Of a DNA stretch of 64,000 nt, positions 33,180 to 43,201 are shown piece after piece; position 1 is the first letter of the stretch; each line of letters begins with the position of its first letter. The notes beneath the pieces are model-generated. The model ran no database searches and was not told where the DNA came from. It saw nothing but the letters and a program-made list of their open reading frames with translations. Source of the stretch: Pseudoduganella albidiflava (GTDB lineage Bacteria; Pseudomonadota; Gammaproteobacteria; Burkholderiales; Burkholderiaceae_D); the NCBI RefSeq assembly GCF_004322755.1, contig NZ_CP036401.1, positions 5,828,001 through 5,892,000 of the forward strand, written 5' to 3'. The position numbers were made by a program, and so were the translations under genes.

Positions 33180-33860
33180 ATGCACAAGTGGGTAGCCGCC
33201 GCGCTGGCGGCATCGATCACCGTGGGACTGGCGCCGGCCTTCGCGGCACCGGACGATGCCTCATCGCGCACGGCCACGCCAGCCGAACAGGAGTCGTTCT
33301 TCGACTGGTACGGCGCGCGCCACGCCGGCCGCGGCCTGCTGCGCCCGCAATTCAACGTGATCCGCGAAGAAGGAAAACGCGGCAAGCGCGGCAAGCGCCG
33401 CGTTACCGCCATCGTCGACGGCCCGGCGCAGCGCGCCGTGCTGCCGCTGTGCCGCCAGCCGCGCGGCGTGTATGAATACGATCCGCGTGCCAGCAAGGAG
33501 GCGCGCTGGAGCGAATCGGGCCCGCCGCAGACGCTGGTCTGGATCCACCACGCCCCGCAATGCGGCGCCCAGCCCGATACGCCGGTGCGGCTGTTCCAGC
33601 CACTGGCGGAGATGGATATCCTGATGCTGCTCCAGCAACATCCATCCATCCTGGGCAGCGCCCGCCTGCTCATGGCGGGCAACACGTCCTGCGCGCCATC
33701 GCGTTCGCGCGGCTACCGGCTCACTGGCCTCGACCGTGGCAAGGATGGCTTGCCCGTGCTGGTGTTCGCCAGCGACATCGCCGGCGAAGCCCGCGTCTCG
33801 GTGCGCCGCACGCGCAACGAGCTGCTGCCGTGGAGCGTGGCCTGTTCCGGCGCGCGCTAA
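33180..33860 (+). CDS. Secreted protein of unknown function
   Basis: A 226-residue protein with a signal peptide (WVAAALAASITVGLAPAFA, cleavage near residue 23). The mature part is soluble with pairs of cysteines (PLCRQ, PQCGA, TSCAP, VACSG) that could form disulfides. A Lys/Arg/Gly-rich stretch (about 62-73) has repeats of GKRGKR. No domain recognised. It stands alone, divergent from the thiC operon, with its own -10 box. An AAGGATAACG segment precedes the ATG. Confidence 0.75.
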   Translation: MHKWVAAALAASITVGLAPAFAAPDDASSRTATPAEQESFFDWYGARHAGRGLLRPQFNVIREEGKRGKRGKRRVTAIVDGPAQRAVLPLCRQPRGVYEYDPRASKEARWSESGPPQTLVWIHHAPQCGAQPDTPVRLFQPLAEMDILMLLQQHPSILGSARLLMAGNTSCAPSRSRGYRLTGLDRGKDGLPVLVFASDIAGEARVSVRRTRNELLPWSVACSGAR

Positions 33861-34067
33861 GGGCTCGGATTCGCCACGAGTGTTGCCTATAGGATACATT
33901 TCCCTGTTCTTCCCCATCCTTCTCTGCTAAGCTTGCTTCCGACTTCCGACGGCCCCACCCCAGCCGTTACCGATGCCCACGGCATCGCCGACCCGTCTCC
34001 CAGCCAGTGCGACGCATCCGGATGCACTGCATCCATTGTCACGAGATCAACCAGAAAGCGAGCGAAC

Positions 34068-35678
34068 ATGCGGACCAACCTGCCCGTTACCGGCCATGAA
34101 GTCCTTCTCGAGGAAGGCAAGACCATCGTTTCCACGACGGACCTGCAAGGCAACATCACCTACGCGAATCCGTACTTCATCAGTATTTCCGGTTTCACCG
34201 AGGCAGAACTGATCGGCGCTCCGCAAAACATCCTGCGCCATCCGGACATGCCCGCGGAGGCGTTCGCCGATATGTGGCGTGCGATCCGCCGCGGCTACCC
34301 GTGGACCGGCATGGTCAAGAACCGCTGCAAGAGCGGCGACTTCTACTGGGTGCTGGCCAATGTCACGCCGGTGATCGAGAACGGCAAGCCGGTCGGCTAC
34401 ATGTCGGTGCGTACGCGGCCCAGCCGCGACATGGTCGCCGAGGCAAGCAAGGCCTATGCGGCCTTCAAGGATGGCAAGGCGCAGGGCCTGCGCATCAGCC
34501 GCGGCAAGGTGGTGGCGGACGGCCTGCTGCAGCGCCTGGGTGCCCGCCTGCGCCTGTCGCTGCCGGCCCGGCTGGCGATGGCCGGCGTGCTGCCGGCGGT
34601 GGTGCTGGCGGCCTGCGCGGCCAGCCTCTTTGGCAGCGACAGCACCGGCGGCAATGTGCTGGCCACGATTGCCGCCCTGGCGGCCGTGGCCTCGCTGTAC
34701 CTGGGCTGGACGCTGCATGGCGCGATCGCCGCGCCGCTGCGCACGGCCACCCGTTTGGCGCAGCAGATGGCCGGCGGCGACCTGACCGCCAGCTTCGATG
34801 CGGCGCGCGACGACGAAGCGGGCGAACTGCTGGCCGCGCTGCGCCAGATGAGCATCAACCTGCGCAGCATCATCGGCGACGTGCGCAGCAACTTCGAGCA
34901 GATCGAACAGGCCACCAGCGAGATCGCCACCGGCAACATGGACCTGTCGGGCCGCACCGAATCGCAGGCATCGAGCCTGCAGGAAACGGCAGCCAGCATG
35001 GAACAGCTCAATTCCACCGTGCGGCAAAGCGCCACCAACGTGGCCGATGCCGACCGGCTGGCCGAGCGCGCCTCGGAAATGGCCGGCCAGGGGGGCGACG
35101 TGGTATCGCAGGTGGTCGCCACGATGGAAGGCATCAGCGCCTCCTCGCACCGGGTGCTCGACATCATCGGCATCATCGACGGCATCGCCTTCCAGACCAA
35201 TATCCTGGCCCTGAACGCGGCCGTCGAAGCGGCCCGCGCGGGCGAACAGGGCCGCGGTTTCGCCGTGGTGGCGTCCGAAGTGCGCGCGCTGGCCCAGCGT
35301 TCGGCCGCCGCCGCCAAGGAAATCAAGACGCTGATCGACCAGTCGATCGACAAGGTGGATGCCGGCACGCAGCTGACCGGCAGCGCCGGCACCATCATGG
35401 CCGAGGTGATCGCCTCCGTGGCGCAGGTGAAGCAGGTGATGAACGAGATCTCCAACACGGCGACCGAACAGAGCCTCGGCATCGGCCAGGTCAACGAAGC
35501 CGTGGCGTCGATCGACGACATCACGCAGCAGAACGCCGCGCTGGTCGAACAGGCCGCGGCGGCGGCCGGTGAACTGGTCGAGCAGACGCGCTGCGTGGCG
35601 CAGGCCATCGCCGTGTTCAAGGTGCAGGCCGGCGGCGCCGCCGGCACGCGGCGCAATCTCCAGCGCCTGCCTTCCTGA
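34068..35678 (+). CDS. PAS-containing methyl-accepting chemotaxis protein (Aer-like)
   Basis: A 536-residue chemoreceptor. The N-terminal PAS domain (about 10-120) has YANPYFISISGFTEAELIG and NILRHPDMP, the form found in aerotaxis sensors that bind FAD. Two hydrophobic segments (about 165-190 and 195-220) form a membrane anchor, followed by a HAMP-like region and the signalling hairpin with IDGIAFQTNILALNAAVEAA. There is no periplasmic domain, so it senses from the cytosol. No CheB/CheR pentapeptide is visible at the C-terminus. The ATG at 34068 is used because an earlier frame extension lacks PAS homology. Confidence 0.9.
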   Translation: MRTNLPVTGHEVLLEEGKTIVSTTDLQGNITYANPYFISISGFTEAELIGAPQNILRHPDMPAEAFADMWRAIRRGYPWTGMVKNRCKSGDFYWVLANVTPVIENGKPVGYMSVRTRPSRDMVAEASKAYAAFKDGKAQGLRISRGKVVADGLLQRLGARLRLSLPARLAMAGVLPAVVLAACAASLFGSDSTGGNVLATIAALAAVASLYLGWTLHGAIAAPLRTATRLAQQMAGGDLTASFDAARDDEAGELLAALRQMSINLRSIIGDVRSNFEQIEQATSEIATGNMDLSGRTESQASSLQETAASMEQLNSTVRQSATNVADADRLAERASEMAGQGGDVVSQVVATMEGISASSHRVLDIIGIIDGIAFQTNILALNAAVEAARAGEQGRGFAVVASEVRALAQRSAAAAKEIKTLIDQSIDKVDAGTQLTGSAGTIMAEVIASVAQVKQVMNEISNTATEQSLGIGQVNEAVASIDDITQQNAALVEQAAAAAGELVEQTRCVAQAIAVFKVQAGGAAGTRRNLQRLPS

Positions 35679-35691
35679 TCAGCCGGGCGGC

Positions 35692-35711
35692 AAGCCGGCG
35701 CACACCGGCTT
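35692..35711 (+). terminator. Hairpin after the chemoreceptor gene
   Basis: AAGCCGG pairs with CCGGCTT across a 6-base loop, 13 bases after the stop. No T-run follows, so efficient intrinsic termination is doubtful. Confidence 0.4.
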
Positions 35712-35967
35712 GAGCGCGTTCGCAAGCGCCGCCACGATGCCATCCATCGCGGCGTTCAGCACCGCCACATGGTTTGCCGCGCCGCCCCGCGCCAACCTGA
35801 CTCATATGGCCGCGCAGTGACGCGGCAACCCGCCCCCGAACAAAAACGCATTCCCGCAACATTGCAGTGAATCCCGGGATTGGGATCGGCGATGCCGCAG
35901 GGATTGCCAGGCCCCGGCTTCACCCCTCCCCGCATCCCTCCCCGCATCCCTCCTGGCATCCCTCATT

Positions 35968-35973
35968 TATAAT
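35968..35973 (+). promoter_or_regulatory. valS -10 box
   Basis: Perfect TATAAT 33 bases before the valS ATG, with no clear -35. It fits a short leader without room for a T-box. Confidence 0.5.
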
Positions 35974-36006
35974 GGTCGTTTTCGCCAAAATCACATATCC
36001 CGGATC

Positions 36007-38808
36007 ATGGAATTAGCCAAGTCTTTCGAGCCTGCCGACATTGAACAGTTCTGGCGCAGCGAATGGGAGAAGCGCGGTTACTACGCCGCTTCGATGGATC
36101 TCTCGCAGCCCTCCTTCAGCATCCAGCTGCCACCGCCGAACGTGACGGGCACGCTGCACATGGGCCATGCGTTCAACCAGACGATCATGGATGGCCTGAC
36201 CCGCTACCACCGCATGCTGGGCCATAACACGGCCTGGATCCCGGGTACCGACCACGCCGGCATCGCCACGCAGATCGTGGTGGAACGACAGCTCGACGCG
36301 CAGAAGATTTCGCGCCATGACCTGGGCCGCGAAAAGTTCGTGGAAAAAGTCTGGGAGTGGAAAGAAAAATCCGGCTCGACGATCACCGGCCAGATGCGCC
36401 GCCTGGGCACCTCGCCGGACTGGAACCGCGAATACTTCACGATGGACGAGCCGCGCTCGAAGATCGTTTCCGAAGTGTTCGTGCGCCTGTTCGAACAGGG
36501 CCTGATCTACCGCGGCAAGCGCCTGGTGAACTGGGATCCGGTGCTGGGCACCGCCGTGTCCGACCTGGAAGTGGTATCGGAAGAAGAAGACGGCTCGATG
36601 TGGTACATCAAGTATCCGCTGGCCGACGGCAGCGGTTCGCTGACGGTGGCGACCACGCGTCCCGAAACGATGCTGGGCGACGTGGCCGTGGCCGTCGACC
36701 CGACCGACGAGCGCTATGAAGCGCTGGTGGGCAAGCTGCTCAAGCTGCCGCTGACCGATCGCGAGATCCCCGTCATCGCCGACTCTTATGTCGACAAGGC
36801 ATTCGGCACCGGCTGCGTGAAGATCACGCCGGCGCATGACTTCAACGACTATGCGGTGGGCCAGCGCCACAACCTGGAGATGCTCTCGATCCTGACACTG
36901 GACGCGAAGATCACCGACGATGCGCCGCAAGCCTACCGTGGCCTGGACCGCTTCGCCGCCCGCAAGCAGATCGTCGCCGACCTCGAAGCGCAGGGCTTGC
37001 TGGAACAGGTCAAACCGCACAAGCTGATGGTGCCGCGCGGCGACCGTACTGGCGTGGTCATCGAACCGATGCTGACGGACCAGTGGTTCGTGGCGATGAG
37101 CAAGCCGGCGCCGGAAGGCACCTTCAATCCTGGCAAGTCGATCACCGACGTGGCGCTGGAAAAGGTCGCCTCGGGCGAGATCAAGTTCGTGCCGGAGAAC
37201 TGGACCACGACGTACAACCAGTGGCTGAACAACATCCAGGACTGGTGCATCTCGCGGCAGCTGTGGTGGGGCCACCAGATCCCGGCATGGTACGACGAAG
37301 CGGGCAATATCTTCGTCGCCCGCACCGAGGAAGAAGCATTGGCCAAGCAGCAGGCCGCCGGCGGCACGGGCGCGCTGCGCCGCGACAGCGACGTGCTCGA
37401 CACGTGGTTCTCGTCCGCGCTGGTGCCGTTCTCCACGCTGGGCTGGCCCGAGGAAACGCCCGACCTGAAGGCGTTCCTGCCCTCTTCCGTGCTGGTGACG
37501 GGCTTCGACATCATCTTCTTCTGGGTTGCCCGGATGGTGATGATGACCGCCCACTTCACCGGCAAGGTGCCGTTCGAGACCGTGTACGTGCACGGCCTGG
37601 TGCGCGATTCGCAGGGCCAGAAGATGTCGAAGTCGAAGGGCAACACGCTCGACCCGATCGACCTGATCGACGGCATCGGCGTCGACGAACTGGTGGCCAA
37701 GCGCACCACGGGCCTGATGAATCCACGCGCGGCCGAGAAGATCGAAAAGGCCACGCGCAAGGAATTCCCAGAAGGGATCGCGGCCTACGGCACCGATGCG
37801 GTGCGCTTCACGATGGCCAGCTACGCCTCGCTGGGCCGCAACATCAACTTCGACCTGGGCCGCGCCGAGGGCTACCGCAACTTCTGCAACAAGCTGTGGA
37901 ACGCTACTCGTTTTGTGCTGATGAACACCGAGGGCAAGGATTGCAGCGCCAGCGACGCGGACCTGTCGCCGGCGGACAAGTGGATCGTCTCGCTGCTCAA
38001 CCGCACCGAGCAGGAAGTGGCCAAGGGCTTCGCCGACTACCGCTTCGACAACATCGCCACCGCGATTTATAAATTCGTGTGGGACGAGTACTGCGACTGG
38101 TACCTGGAACTGGCCAAGGTGCAGGTCCAGCAAGGCACCGAAGGCCAGCAGCGCGCCACCCGCAACACGCTGCTGCGTGTGCTGGAAGTGGTGCTGCGCC
38201 TGGCGCATCCGATCATCCCGTTCGTGACCGAACAGCTGTGGCAAACCGTCGCCCCGTTGGCTGGCAAAGGCGATACGGAAGGCAAGTCGATCATGGTGCA
38301 GCCTTACCCGATCGCCAACGAAGCGGCCATCGACGAAGCGGCCGAGGCATGGATCGCCGAACTGAAGGGCTTCACGGATTCGACCCGCAACCTGCGCGGC
38401 GAAATGAAGCTGTCGCCATCGGTGCGCGTGCCGCTGATCGTCGAAGCGACCGCCGCCGACAAGGACAAGATCGCCGCCTTCGCACCGTACGTGCAAATGC
38501 TGGGAAAGCTGTCCGAAGTGCAGATCGTCGATGCGCTGCCGGAATCGCCGGCTGCCGTGTCGGTGGTCGGCACCACCAAGCTGATGCTGAAGGTGGAGAT
38601 CGACGTGAAGGCCGAGCGCGAGCGCCTGTCGAAGGAAATCGCCCGCTTGGAAGGCGAAGTGGCCAAGGCTTCCGGAAAGCTGTCCTCGGAAAGCTTCGTG
38701 GCACGTGCCCCGGCCGCCGTGGTGGCGCAGGAGAAGGAACGCGTGGCCAACTTCACCGCCACGCTCGACAAGCTGCGCGAGCAATTCGCCAAGCTGCCGG
38801 CTGCGTAA
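36007..38808 (+). CDS. valS: Valyl-tRNA synthetase
   Basis: Charges tRNA-Val. The protein is 933 residues, class I. The HIGH motif is HMGH (51-54) in [14 protein letters not shown], and KMSKS is at 539-543 in [14 protein letters not shown]. The editing domain lies between ([15 protein letters not shown]). The anticodon-binding domain and the C-terminal coiled coil ([19 protein letters not shown]) follow, all as in full-length ValS. A strong intrinsic terminator lies after the stop. No frameshift. Confidence 0.97.
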   Translation: MELAKSFEPADIEQFWRSEWEKRGYYAASMDLSQPSFSIQLPPPNVTGTLHMGHAFNQTIMDGLTRYHRMLGHNTAWIPGTDHAGIATQIVVERQLDAQKISRHDLGREKFVEKVWEWKEKSGSTITGQMRRLGTSPDWNREYFTMDEPRSKIVSEVFVRLFEQGLIYRGKRLVNWDPVLGTAVSDLEVVSEEEDGSMWYIKYPLADGSGSLTVATTRPETMLGDVAVAVDPTDERYEALVGKLLKLPLTDREIPVIADSYVDKAFGTGCVKITPAHDFNDYAVGQRHNLEMLSILTLDAKITDDAPQAYRGLDRFAARKQIVADLEAQGLLEQVKPHKLMVPRGDRTGVVIEPMLTDQWFVAMSKPAPEGTFNPGKSITDVALEKVASGEIKFVPENWTTTYNQWLNNIQDWCISRQLWWGHQIPAWYDEAGNIFVARTEEEALAKQQAAGGTGALRRDSDVLDTWFSSALVPFSTLGWPEETPDLKAFLPSSVLVTGFDIIFFWVARMVMMTAHFTGKVPFETVYVHGLVRDSQGQKMSKSKGNTLDPIDLIDGIGVDELVAKRTTGLMNPRAAEKIEKATRKEFPEGIAAYGTDAVRFTMASYASLGRNINFDLGRAEGYRNFCNKLWNATRFVLMNTEGKDCSASDADLSPADKWIVSLLNRTEQEVAKGFADYRFDNIATAIYKFVWDEYCDWYLELAKVQVQQGTEGQQRATRNTLLRVLEVVLRLAHPIIPFVTEQLWQTVAPLAGKGDTEGKSIMVQPYPIANEAAIDEAAEAWIAELKGFTDSTRNLRGEMKLSPSVRVPLIVEATAADKDKIAAFAPYVQMLGKLSEVQIVDALPESPAAVSVVGTTKLMLKVEIDVKAERERLSKEIARLEGEVAKASGKLSSESFVARAPAAVVAQEKERVANFTATLDKLREQFAKLPAA

Positions 38809-38828
38809 GCTTCCTGCAGTTCTCGAAG

Positions 38829-38866
38829 ACGGTGGACCGGGTCATTCCGGCCCACCGTTTTTTTTT
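38829..38866 (+). terminator. Intrinsic terminator of valS
   Basis: ACGGTGG pairs with CCACCGT across a GC-rich inner stem, followed by a run of nine T. It begins about 20 bases after the valS stop codon. Confidence 0.92.
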
Positions 38867-39106
38867 CGCCACATGGGGCAGTCAGCCTCTACACGCTAAT
38901 GATGCATCCGGATTAAACTTGTTGACACATTATCCACATAGATGTTTTAATGGAAAGTAGCATACGGGAAGCCGCTCGCCGGGTCCCGTAGCCGATCCGG
39001 TATCGATCAACGATGCGGACCTGTTCTCCTGCTCAGTGCAAGCCGCGGCAGCGGATGTGCCAGGACAAATCCATAATAAAAATTCTTCCAAAACCACTCC
39101 AGAATC

Positions 39107-39790
39107 ATGACGACGAAATACATTGCATTGCTTGCCCTGGCATTATCCAGTTCGCTTGCCCAAGCGGAATCGTACACTTTCGAATATAAAGCCACCATTA
39201 ACTCCATCACCCGCGGCGACCCGGCATTGCCCTCTTCCGCTTTATCGTCGGTAGACCTGGGCACGGTGACGACCTCCATCGGTGATGTGGTAACGACACG
39301 CTTTACCATCGACAGCTCGTCGTTCTCCAATTACGACCCGTACGCCGACAGGTATACGGCCTGGTATTCGACAAGCAACTACAACGTGCATTTCGAACAA
39401 TCCGGTTACACGGAAACCACCAACTCATATGCATTCACCGCGGTGATCGACGCCCAGAATGGCGACTACGGCGGCGACAGCTTTACCGCAGCGTACACCG
39501 CTTATCATTACTGGCCCGCGATGGCTTATACCGAGTACACCTTCGAGCTGACCGACAAGTCCGGGCAAGCGCTGACCAATACGGCGCTGGACCTGGAAGC
39601 GTTCAAGCAACTGGCCCCATCCTTTGCTATGCGCCATAGTATTCTCGGCAACGGAGGCATGGAGACCATTTACCTGACCGGCACGGTTGGTTCGTTCGCC
39701 CTTGTTTCGGAAGTTCCCGAACCTTCGACCTACGCGATGCTCGCCGCTGGCCTGTGCTTCGTGGCCTGGCGCAGGAACCGCCTGAACTGA
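39107..39790 (+). CDS. PEP-CTERM sorting-signal protein
   Basis: A 227-residue exported protein. It has an N-terminal signal peptide (ALLALALSSSLAQAE) and a C-terminal PEP-CTERM signal. VPEPSTYAML is followed by a short hydrophobic helix and the basic tail RRNRLN, which exosortase recognises. The mature part is rich in Ser, Thr and Tyr and has no recognised domain. Such proteins are often linked to exopolysaccharide or biofilm. Exosortase is not in this window. It is an isolated gene with AT-richer flanks than its neighbours. Confidence 0.9.
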   Translation: MTTKYIALLALALSSSLAQAESYTFEYKATINSITRGDPALPSSALSSVDLGTVTTSIGDVVTTRFTIDSSSFSNYDPYADRYTAWYSTSNYNVHFEQSGYTETTNSYAFTAVIDAQNGDYGGDSFTAAYTAYHYWPAMAYTEYTFELTDKSGQALTNTALDLEAFKQLAPSFAMRHSILGNGGMETIYLTGTVGSFALVSEVPEPSTYAMLAAGLCFVAWRRNRLN

Positions 39791-39967
39791 ACTGCTGAAC
39801 AGCGGGGCGCGCCGCTTTCGACACCCTGACAAGTTAAGTTGCGAGAGCAGGTTGCCAGGCGCGGGCCGCGCAAGTTCACCATCTGCGAAGCCGGAACGGA
39901 TGCAACCGCTCCGGTGTTTTATTCAGCCGAGCTACACTCGTCGCATCATCATTCCAAGGAGACCCCG

Positions 39968-40405
39968 ATGCGTGCACTGCTCTGCGCCGCCCTTTTCACC
40001 ATCGCCCTGCCCGCCATTTCCGGCAATACCTCCGCCGTCGGCCTCTGGAAAAGCATCGACGACGGAACCGGCAAGCCGAAAGCCGAAATCCGCATCAGCG
40101 AGTCGAACGGCGTGCTGACCGGCCGCGTCGAAAAGCTGTACCGCGCAGCTGGCGAGGACCAGAACCCGGTCTGCGACAAGTGCGAAGGCGCCGACAAGGG
40201 CCGGCCGATCATCGGGCTGTCGATCATCGACGGCATGAAGAAGGATGGCGATGGCTACGGCGGCGGGACTATCCTCGATCCGGAGAATGGCAAGGTCTAC
40301 AAGAGCAGGATGAAGCTGCTGGGTGGCGGTGCGAAACTCGAGGTGCGCGGCTATATCGGCGTGCCGATGCTGGGGCGCTCGCAGACGTGGATCAGGCAAG
40401 AGTAG
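39968..40405 (+). CDS. DUF2147-family secreted protein
   Basis: A 145-residue protein with a signal peptide (LLCAALFTIALPAISG), then a DUF2147 domain: GLWKSIDDGTGKPKAEIRI, CDKCEGADKGRPIIGL and ILDPENGKVYKSRMKL, ending with GRSQTWIRQ. Domain members are small periplasmic beta-barrel-like proteins of unknown role. The ATG at 39968 follows an AAGGAG site, so a longer upstream frame is not used. Confidence 0.9.
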   Translation: MRALLCAALFTIALPAISGNTSAVGLWKSIDDGTGKPKAEIRISESNGVLTGRVEKLYRAAGEDQNPVCDKCEGADKGRPIIGLSIIDGMKKDGDGYGGGTILDPENGKVYKSRMKLLGGGAKLEVRGYIGVPMLGRSQTWIRQE

Positions 40406-40427
40406 ACGGCTGCCGCAGGCAAAAAAC

Positions 40428-40445
40428 GGGGGGCCGAAGCCCCCC
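40428..40445 (+). terminator. GC-rich hairpin after the DUF2147 gene
   Basis: GGGGGG(C)...CCCCCC stem with a CGAA loop about 22 bases after the stop, followed by AAAATT. On the minus strand it is followed by a T-run, so it may better terminate transcription coming from the opposite side (40662 gene). Confidence 0.6.
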
Positions 40446-40661
40446 AAAATTACAACACTTCCTGCCACTTGGCTCTGGCGAAGCCGTTTCCACATCGGGG
40501 AAACGTGCTCCTGTCTGGTCATCGCTGCCAGGCCGGGGTGGGCAGCGATCGAAATCCGATAAATGCATTATGCGGATTGGTGCGCCATAAGGATTCAGCG
40601 AGATTGCCGCAAATTTGTAAGCATTCCAAGACAAACAGGCCGGACGGGCATCCAGTCCGCC

Positions 40662-41405
40662 TTACAGCACCTTGGTCCATACCGGATCGTCCGACCGGTG
40701 CTTCCAGATGCAGTACAGGCCCTCGCGCTCGGCCATGACCACGTCCGCCTTGCTCGTCAGTGTCCAGTGGAATTGCCGGCACGGGAATTCGCCGATCGGC
40801 AGTTCGCCAGCCAGCGTGATGGCGCCGCGGTAGCGCGCTCCCTTCCACTCGATCTTCTCTCCCGGCCGCATCGTCACCAGCATTTCCAGGAAACGCTTCG
40901 TCAGCCCGCCGCTGACGGCCAGCTTGCCCTGGGCGTTGGCGTCGTGCGAAAAGCCGCCTGCGCACTCGCTGCAGGCCACGCGGCCGGCCTGGTCGAAGGC
41001 TTTCGCCTGCTCCTGGCCCACCGTGAAGTCATAGTCCTCGAAGCCGTACACGCACGCTGGCTCCGCAGGCCACAGGGCGGCCGGGAAGTTTGCCGGACGC
41101 GGCCCCAGCGGCGCCAGCGGCTTGCGCTTGCGGGTGCTTTCGCAACCGCCCCGGCCGGCGGTTTCCGGCAAGGGCGCGGACGCACTACCCGCATGCTGCG
41201 CCGCCGGCGGAGGTGGCGCGGATGGCGACGTGGCGCCGCGGATCGCGCCGTTCACGGCATTCGTCGTGGCGTGCGCGGCGGCACTGGTGGCCGCGTTGGT
41301 GGCGGCATTGGTCACGGCGTTCTTCAGCAGTTCGCCGAATTGCGCGTGGACTGGACCGGAGACGATCAGCGCGCCACAGGCGGCTGAAAGGAGAAGCTTG
41401 TGCAT
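40662..41405 (-). CDS. Secreted protein of unknown function, tandem paralogue 1
   Basis: A 247-residue exported protein: signal peptide ending in VHAQ, then an Ala/Asn/Thr-rich helix of repeated NAATNAAT-like four-residue units (about 28-58). A Pro/Ala linker leads to a C-terminal domain with VACSECAGG, EFPCRQFHWTLTS and EGLYCIWKH. The Cys pattern suggests disulfides or metal binding. It is homologous throughout to the next gene upstream, from which it is separated by 9 bases. No family recognised. Confidence 0.78.
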   Translation of the reverse strand: MHKLLLSAACGALIVSGPVHAQFGELLKNAVTNAATNAATSAAAHATTNAVNGAIRGATSPSAPPPPAAQHAGSASAPLPETAGRGGCESTRKRKPLAPLGPRPANFPAALWPAEPACVYGFEDYDFTVGQEQAKAFDQAGRVACSECAGGFSHDANAQGKLAVSGGLTKRFLEMLVTMRPGEKIEWKGARYRGAITLAGELPIGEFPCRQFHWTLTSKADVVMAEREGLYCIWKHRSDDPVWTKVL

Positions 41406-41414
41406 GGGTTTTCT

Positions 41415-42191
41415 TCAGATGACGGGGTGCCATGCGGCAGGCTCGCCGCGCCACTGGAACTTGCAATACAGGCCGGGCCGCTCGGCCACGATCTCCCGTT
41501 CCTTGTTCGTCAAGGTCCAGCGGAACTGCTTGCACGGGAAACTGCCGATCGGCTGTTCGCCCACCAGGACGATGCGTCCGGCCAGGCGGTGCCCCTGCCA
41601 TGCCACGTCGCCGCCTTCCTTCAGCGCCAGCAGCGCGCCGGACAGGTCGTATCGGGCGCTCCTGCCACCGAGGTGGAAGGCCGGCAGCGAGTCGTTCGCC
41701 CGGCCGCCCACGCATTCCGGGCACAGGGGTGTGCCCGCCTTGTCGAATGCCTTCACGCTGGCCCGGGCGGCTTCGAACCCGTAGTCGAGGAATTCGTAGG
41801 CGGGGCATGCCGATGCGTCGGGCCAGAGCACATCCGGCTGGTATAACGGAGGACGTTCGCCCAGCGGCGGCAGTGGTTCACCTTCTCCTTCGCTGCAGCT
41901 CCGGGGAGCGGCCGGGCGGGCCGGGGGCGCCGCAGGTGTGGCTGCGACCGATACCGCCCTCGATGCGGCCGGCGCAGCCGCCGGCCGCTCCCGGGGCGGA
42001 TTCTTCACGCTGTCGACGGTGCCATCGATGGCGCCGTTGACGGCTTTCGTGGTGGCATGGGACGCCGCGCTGGTAACGGCGTTCTGGGCGGCGTTGGTGA
42101 CGGCGTTTTTCAGCATGTCCATGAACTGGGCATGCGCGGTGCCAGCCGCCAGCAGCGCGCATGGCAGTACGAAAAGTCGAAGGGAATGCAT
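41415..42191 (-). CDS. Secreted protein of unknown function, tandem paralogue 2
   Basis: A 258-residue exported protein with the same plan as its downstream neighbour: signal peptide (AGTAHAQ), FMDMLKNAVTNAAQNAVTSA as the repetitive helix, a Pro-rich linker, and a C-terminal domain with TPLCPECVGG, SFPCKQFRWTLTN and RPGLYCKF. The shared CxxC, PC-x-QF-x-WTLT and LYC elements define the family. It is the first gene of the pair. The amphipathic N-terminal repeat could insert into or coat membranes; this is inference. Confidence 0.78.
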   Translation of the reverse strand: MHSLRLFVLPCALLAAGTAHAQFMDMLKNAVTNAAQNAVTSAASHATTKAVNGAIDGTVDSVKNPPRERPAAAPAASRAVSVAATPAAPPARPAAPRSCSEGEGEPLPPLGERPPLYQPDVLWPDASACPAYEFLDYGFEAARASVKAFDKAGTPLCPECVGGRANDSLPAFHLGGRSARYDLSGALLALKEGGDVAWQGHRLAGRIVLVGEQPIGSFPCKQFRWTLTNKEREIVAERPGLYCKFQWRGEPAAWHPVI

Positions 42192-42361
42192 GGTCGGGTC
42201 CTTGATACAACGATCGGCGACCCTGGATTATGCGAGACGGGCATTGACGCCCATAGTGGAAAATTGCCCGGAATTTGTAAGCCGGGCGCGACAATTGACG
42301 CGGCCGAAGCAGCCGCGCGCCGGGCCCCGAGGTTGCCTCGAGGTGGCCGCGATGCGAACTG

Positions 42362-43126
42362 CTACGGGCGCTTCACCAGGCGGATTTCAAACAGTTTCGG
42401 CCACCGCTTGCCGGTCACGAACAGGCGCCGGTTCCTGTCGTCCCAGGCGATGCCGTTCAACACGTTGTCGGCATCCGAACCGGCGCCGGCCAGTTCGTCG
42501 AGCCCGGTCAGGTCGATCCAGCCGCGCACCTGGCCGGTCAAAGGATCGATCCGGGCGATACGGTCGCTTTGCCAGATGTTGGCCAGGATTTCCGTGCCTA
42601 CCCACTCGAGCTCGTTGATCTGCGCGACGGGAATACCGTCGGCCGTGACGCGGATGCGGCGCAGCACGCCCATCGTGGCCGGATCGAGCACGCGGATGAA
42701 GGCCGTGCCATCGCTCATGTAGAGCACCTTGCCGTCGCCGGTCAGGCCCCAGCCCTGGCCCTGGTAGCCGAACGATCCCACCTGCTCGAAGGTTTCGATA
42801 TCGAAGATGAAGCCCCGCTCGTTGGTCCAGGTGAGGCTGAAGATGCGCTCGCCGACCGGAGCGATGCCTTCGCCGAAATAATTGGCCGGCAAGTCGCGTT
42901 TCAGCAGCACCTCGCCCGTTTCCAGTTCCACCTTGCGGATCGACGAAGCACCGTACTGGCCGGTGCTTTCGTACAGCACGTCGTCGCGGTAGAACAGGCC
43001 CTGGGTGAAAGCGGCCGGATCATGCGGATAGGTGTTCCTGACGATGTAGCCGTAGACAGGCACGGCGGCCTGCACGATCGCACTGCAGGCCAGCGCGAGC
43101 GCGGCAAGGAAAGTCCTGGTCAGCAT
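42362..43126 (-). CDS. Glutaminyl-peptide cyclotransferase (bacterial/plant type)
   Basis: Converts N-terminal glutamine to pyroglutamate. The 254-residue protein has a signal peptide (ALALACSAIVQAA) and a five-bladed propeller-like fold of the plant/bacterial glutaminyl cyclase family. Family stretches include YPHDPAAFTQGLFY, ESTGQYGASSIRKV, GEGIAP, LTWTNERGF and NELEWVGTEILANIWQSDRI, ending with NGIAWDD. Location is periplasmic. It forms no obvious operon. Confidence 0.9.
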   Translation of the reverse strand: MLTRTFLAALALACSAIVQAAVPVYGYIVRNTYPHDPAAFTQGLFYRDDVLYESTGQYGASSIRKVELETGEVLLKRDLPANYFGEGIAPVGERIFSLTWTNERGFIFDIETFEQVGSFGYQGQGWGLTGDGKVLYMSDGTAFIRVLDPATMGVLRRIRVTADGIPVAQINELEWVGTEILANIWQSDRIARIDPLTGQVRGWIDLTGLDELAGAGSDADNVLNGIAWDDRNRRLFVTGKRWPKLFEIRLVKRP

Positions 43127-43201
43127 GGTCAGCCTCCGGCTATGGGTGGATTGAAGATACGATCTGCTTCGACAATCACGAACTACTTCGAAAATGACGA
43201 T

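Larger units (their letters stand above)
35679..36006. other. Intergenic region MCP / valS
   Basis: A 328-base gap. It contains a short inverted repeat after the chemoreceptor gene (35692-35711), a degenerate tandem of CCCCGCATCCCT units at about 35924-35962, and the valS -10 box at 35968-35973. I see no convincing gene. Confidence 0.6.

Noticed and set aside
36013..38784. Minus-strand open frame of about 920 codons
   Set aside because: It mirrors valS codon for codon in the antisense direction. The valS protein has all synthetase motifs, so this is a shadow.
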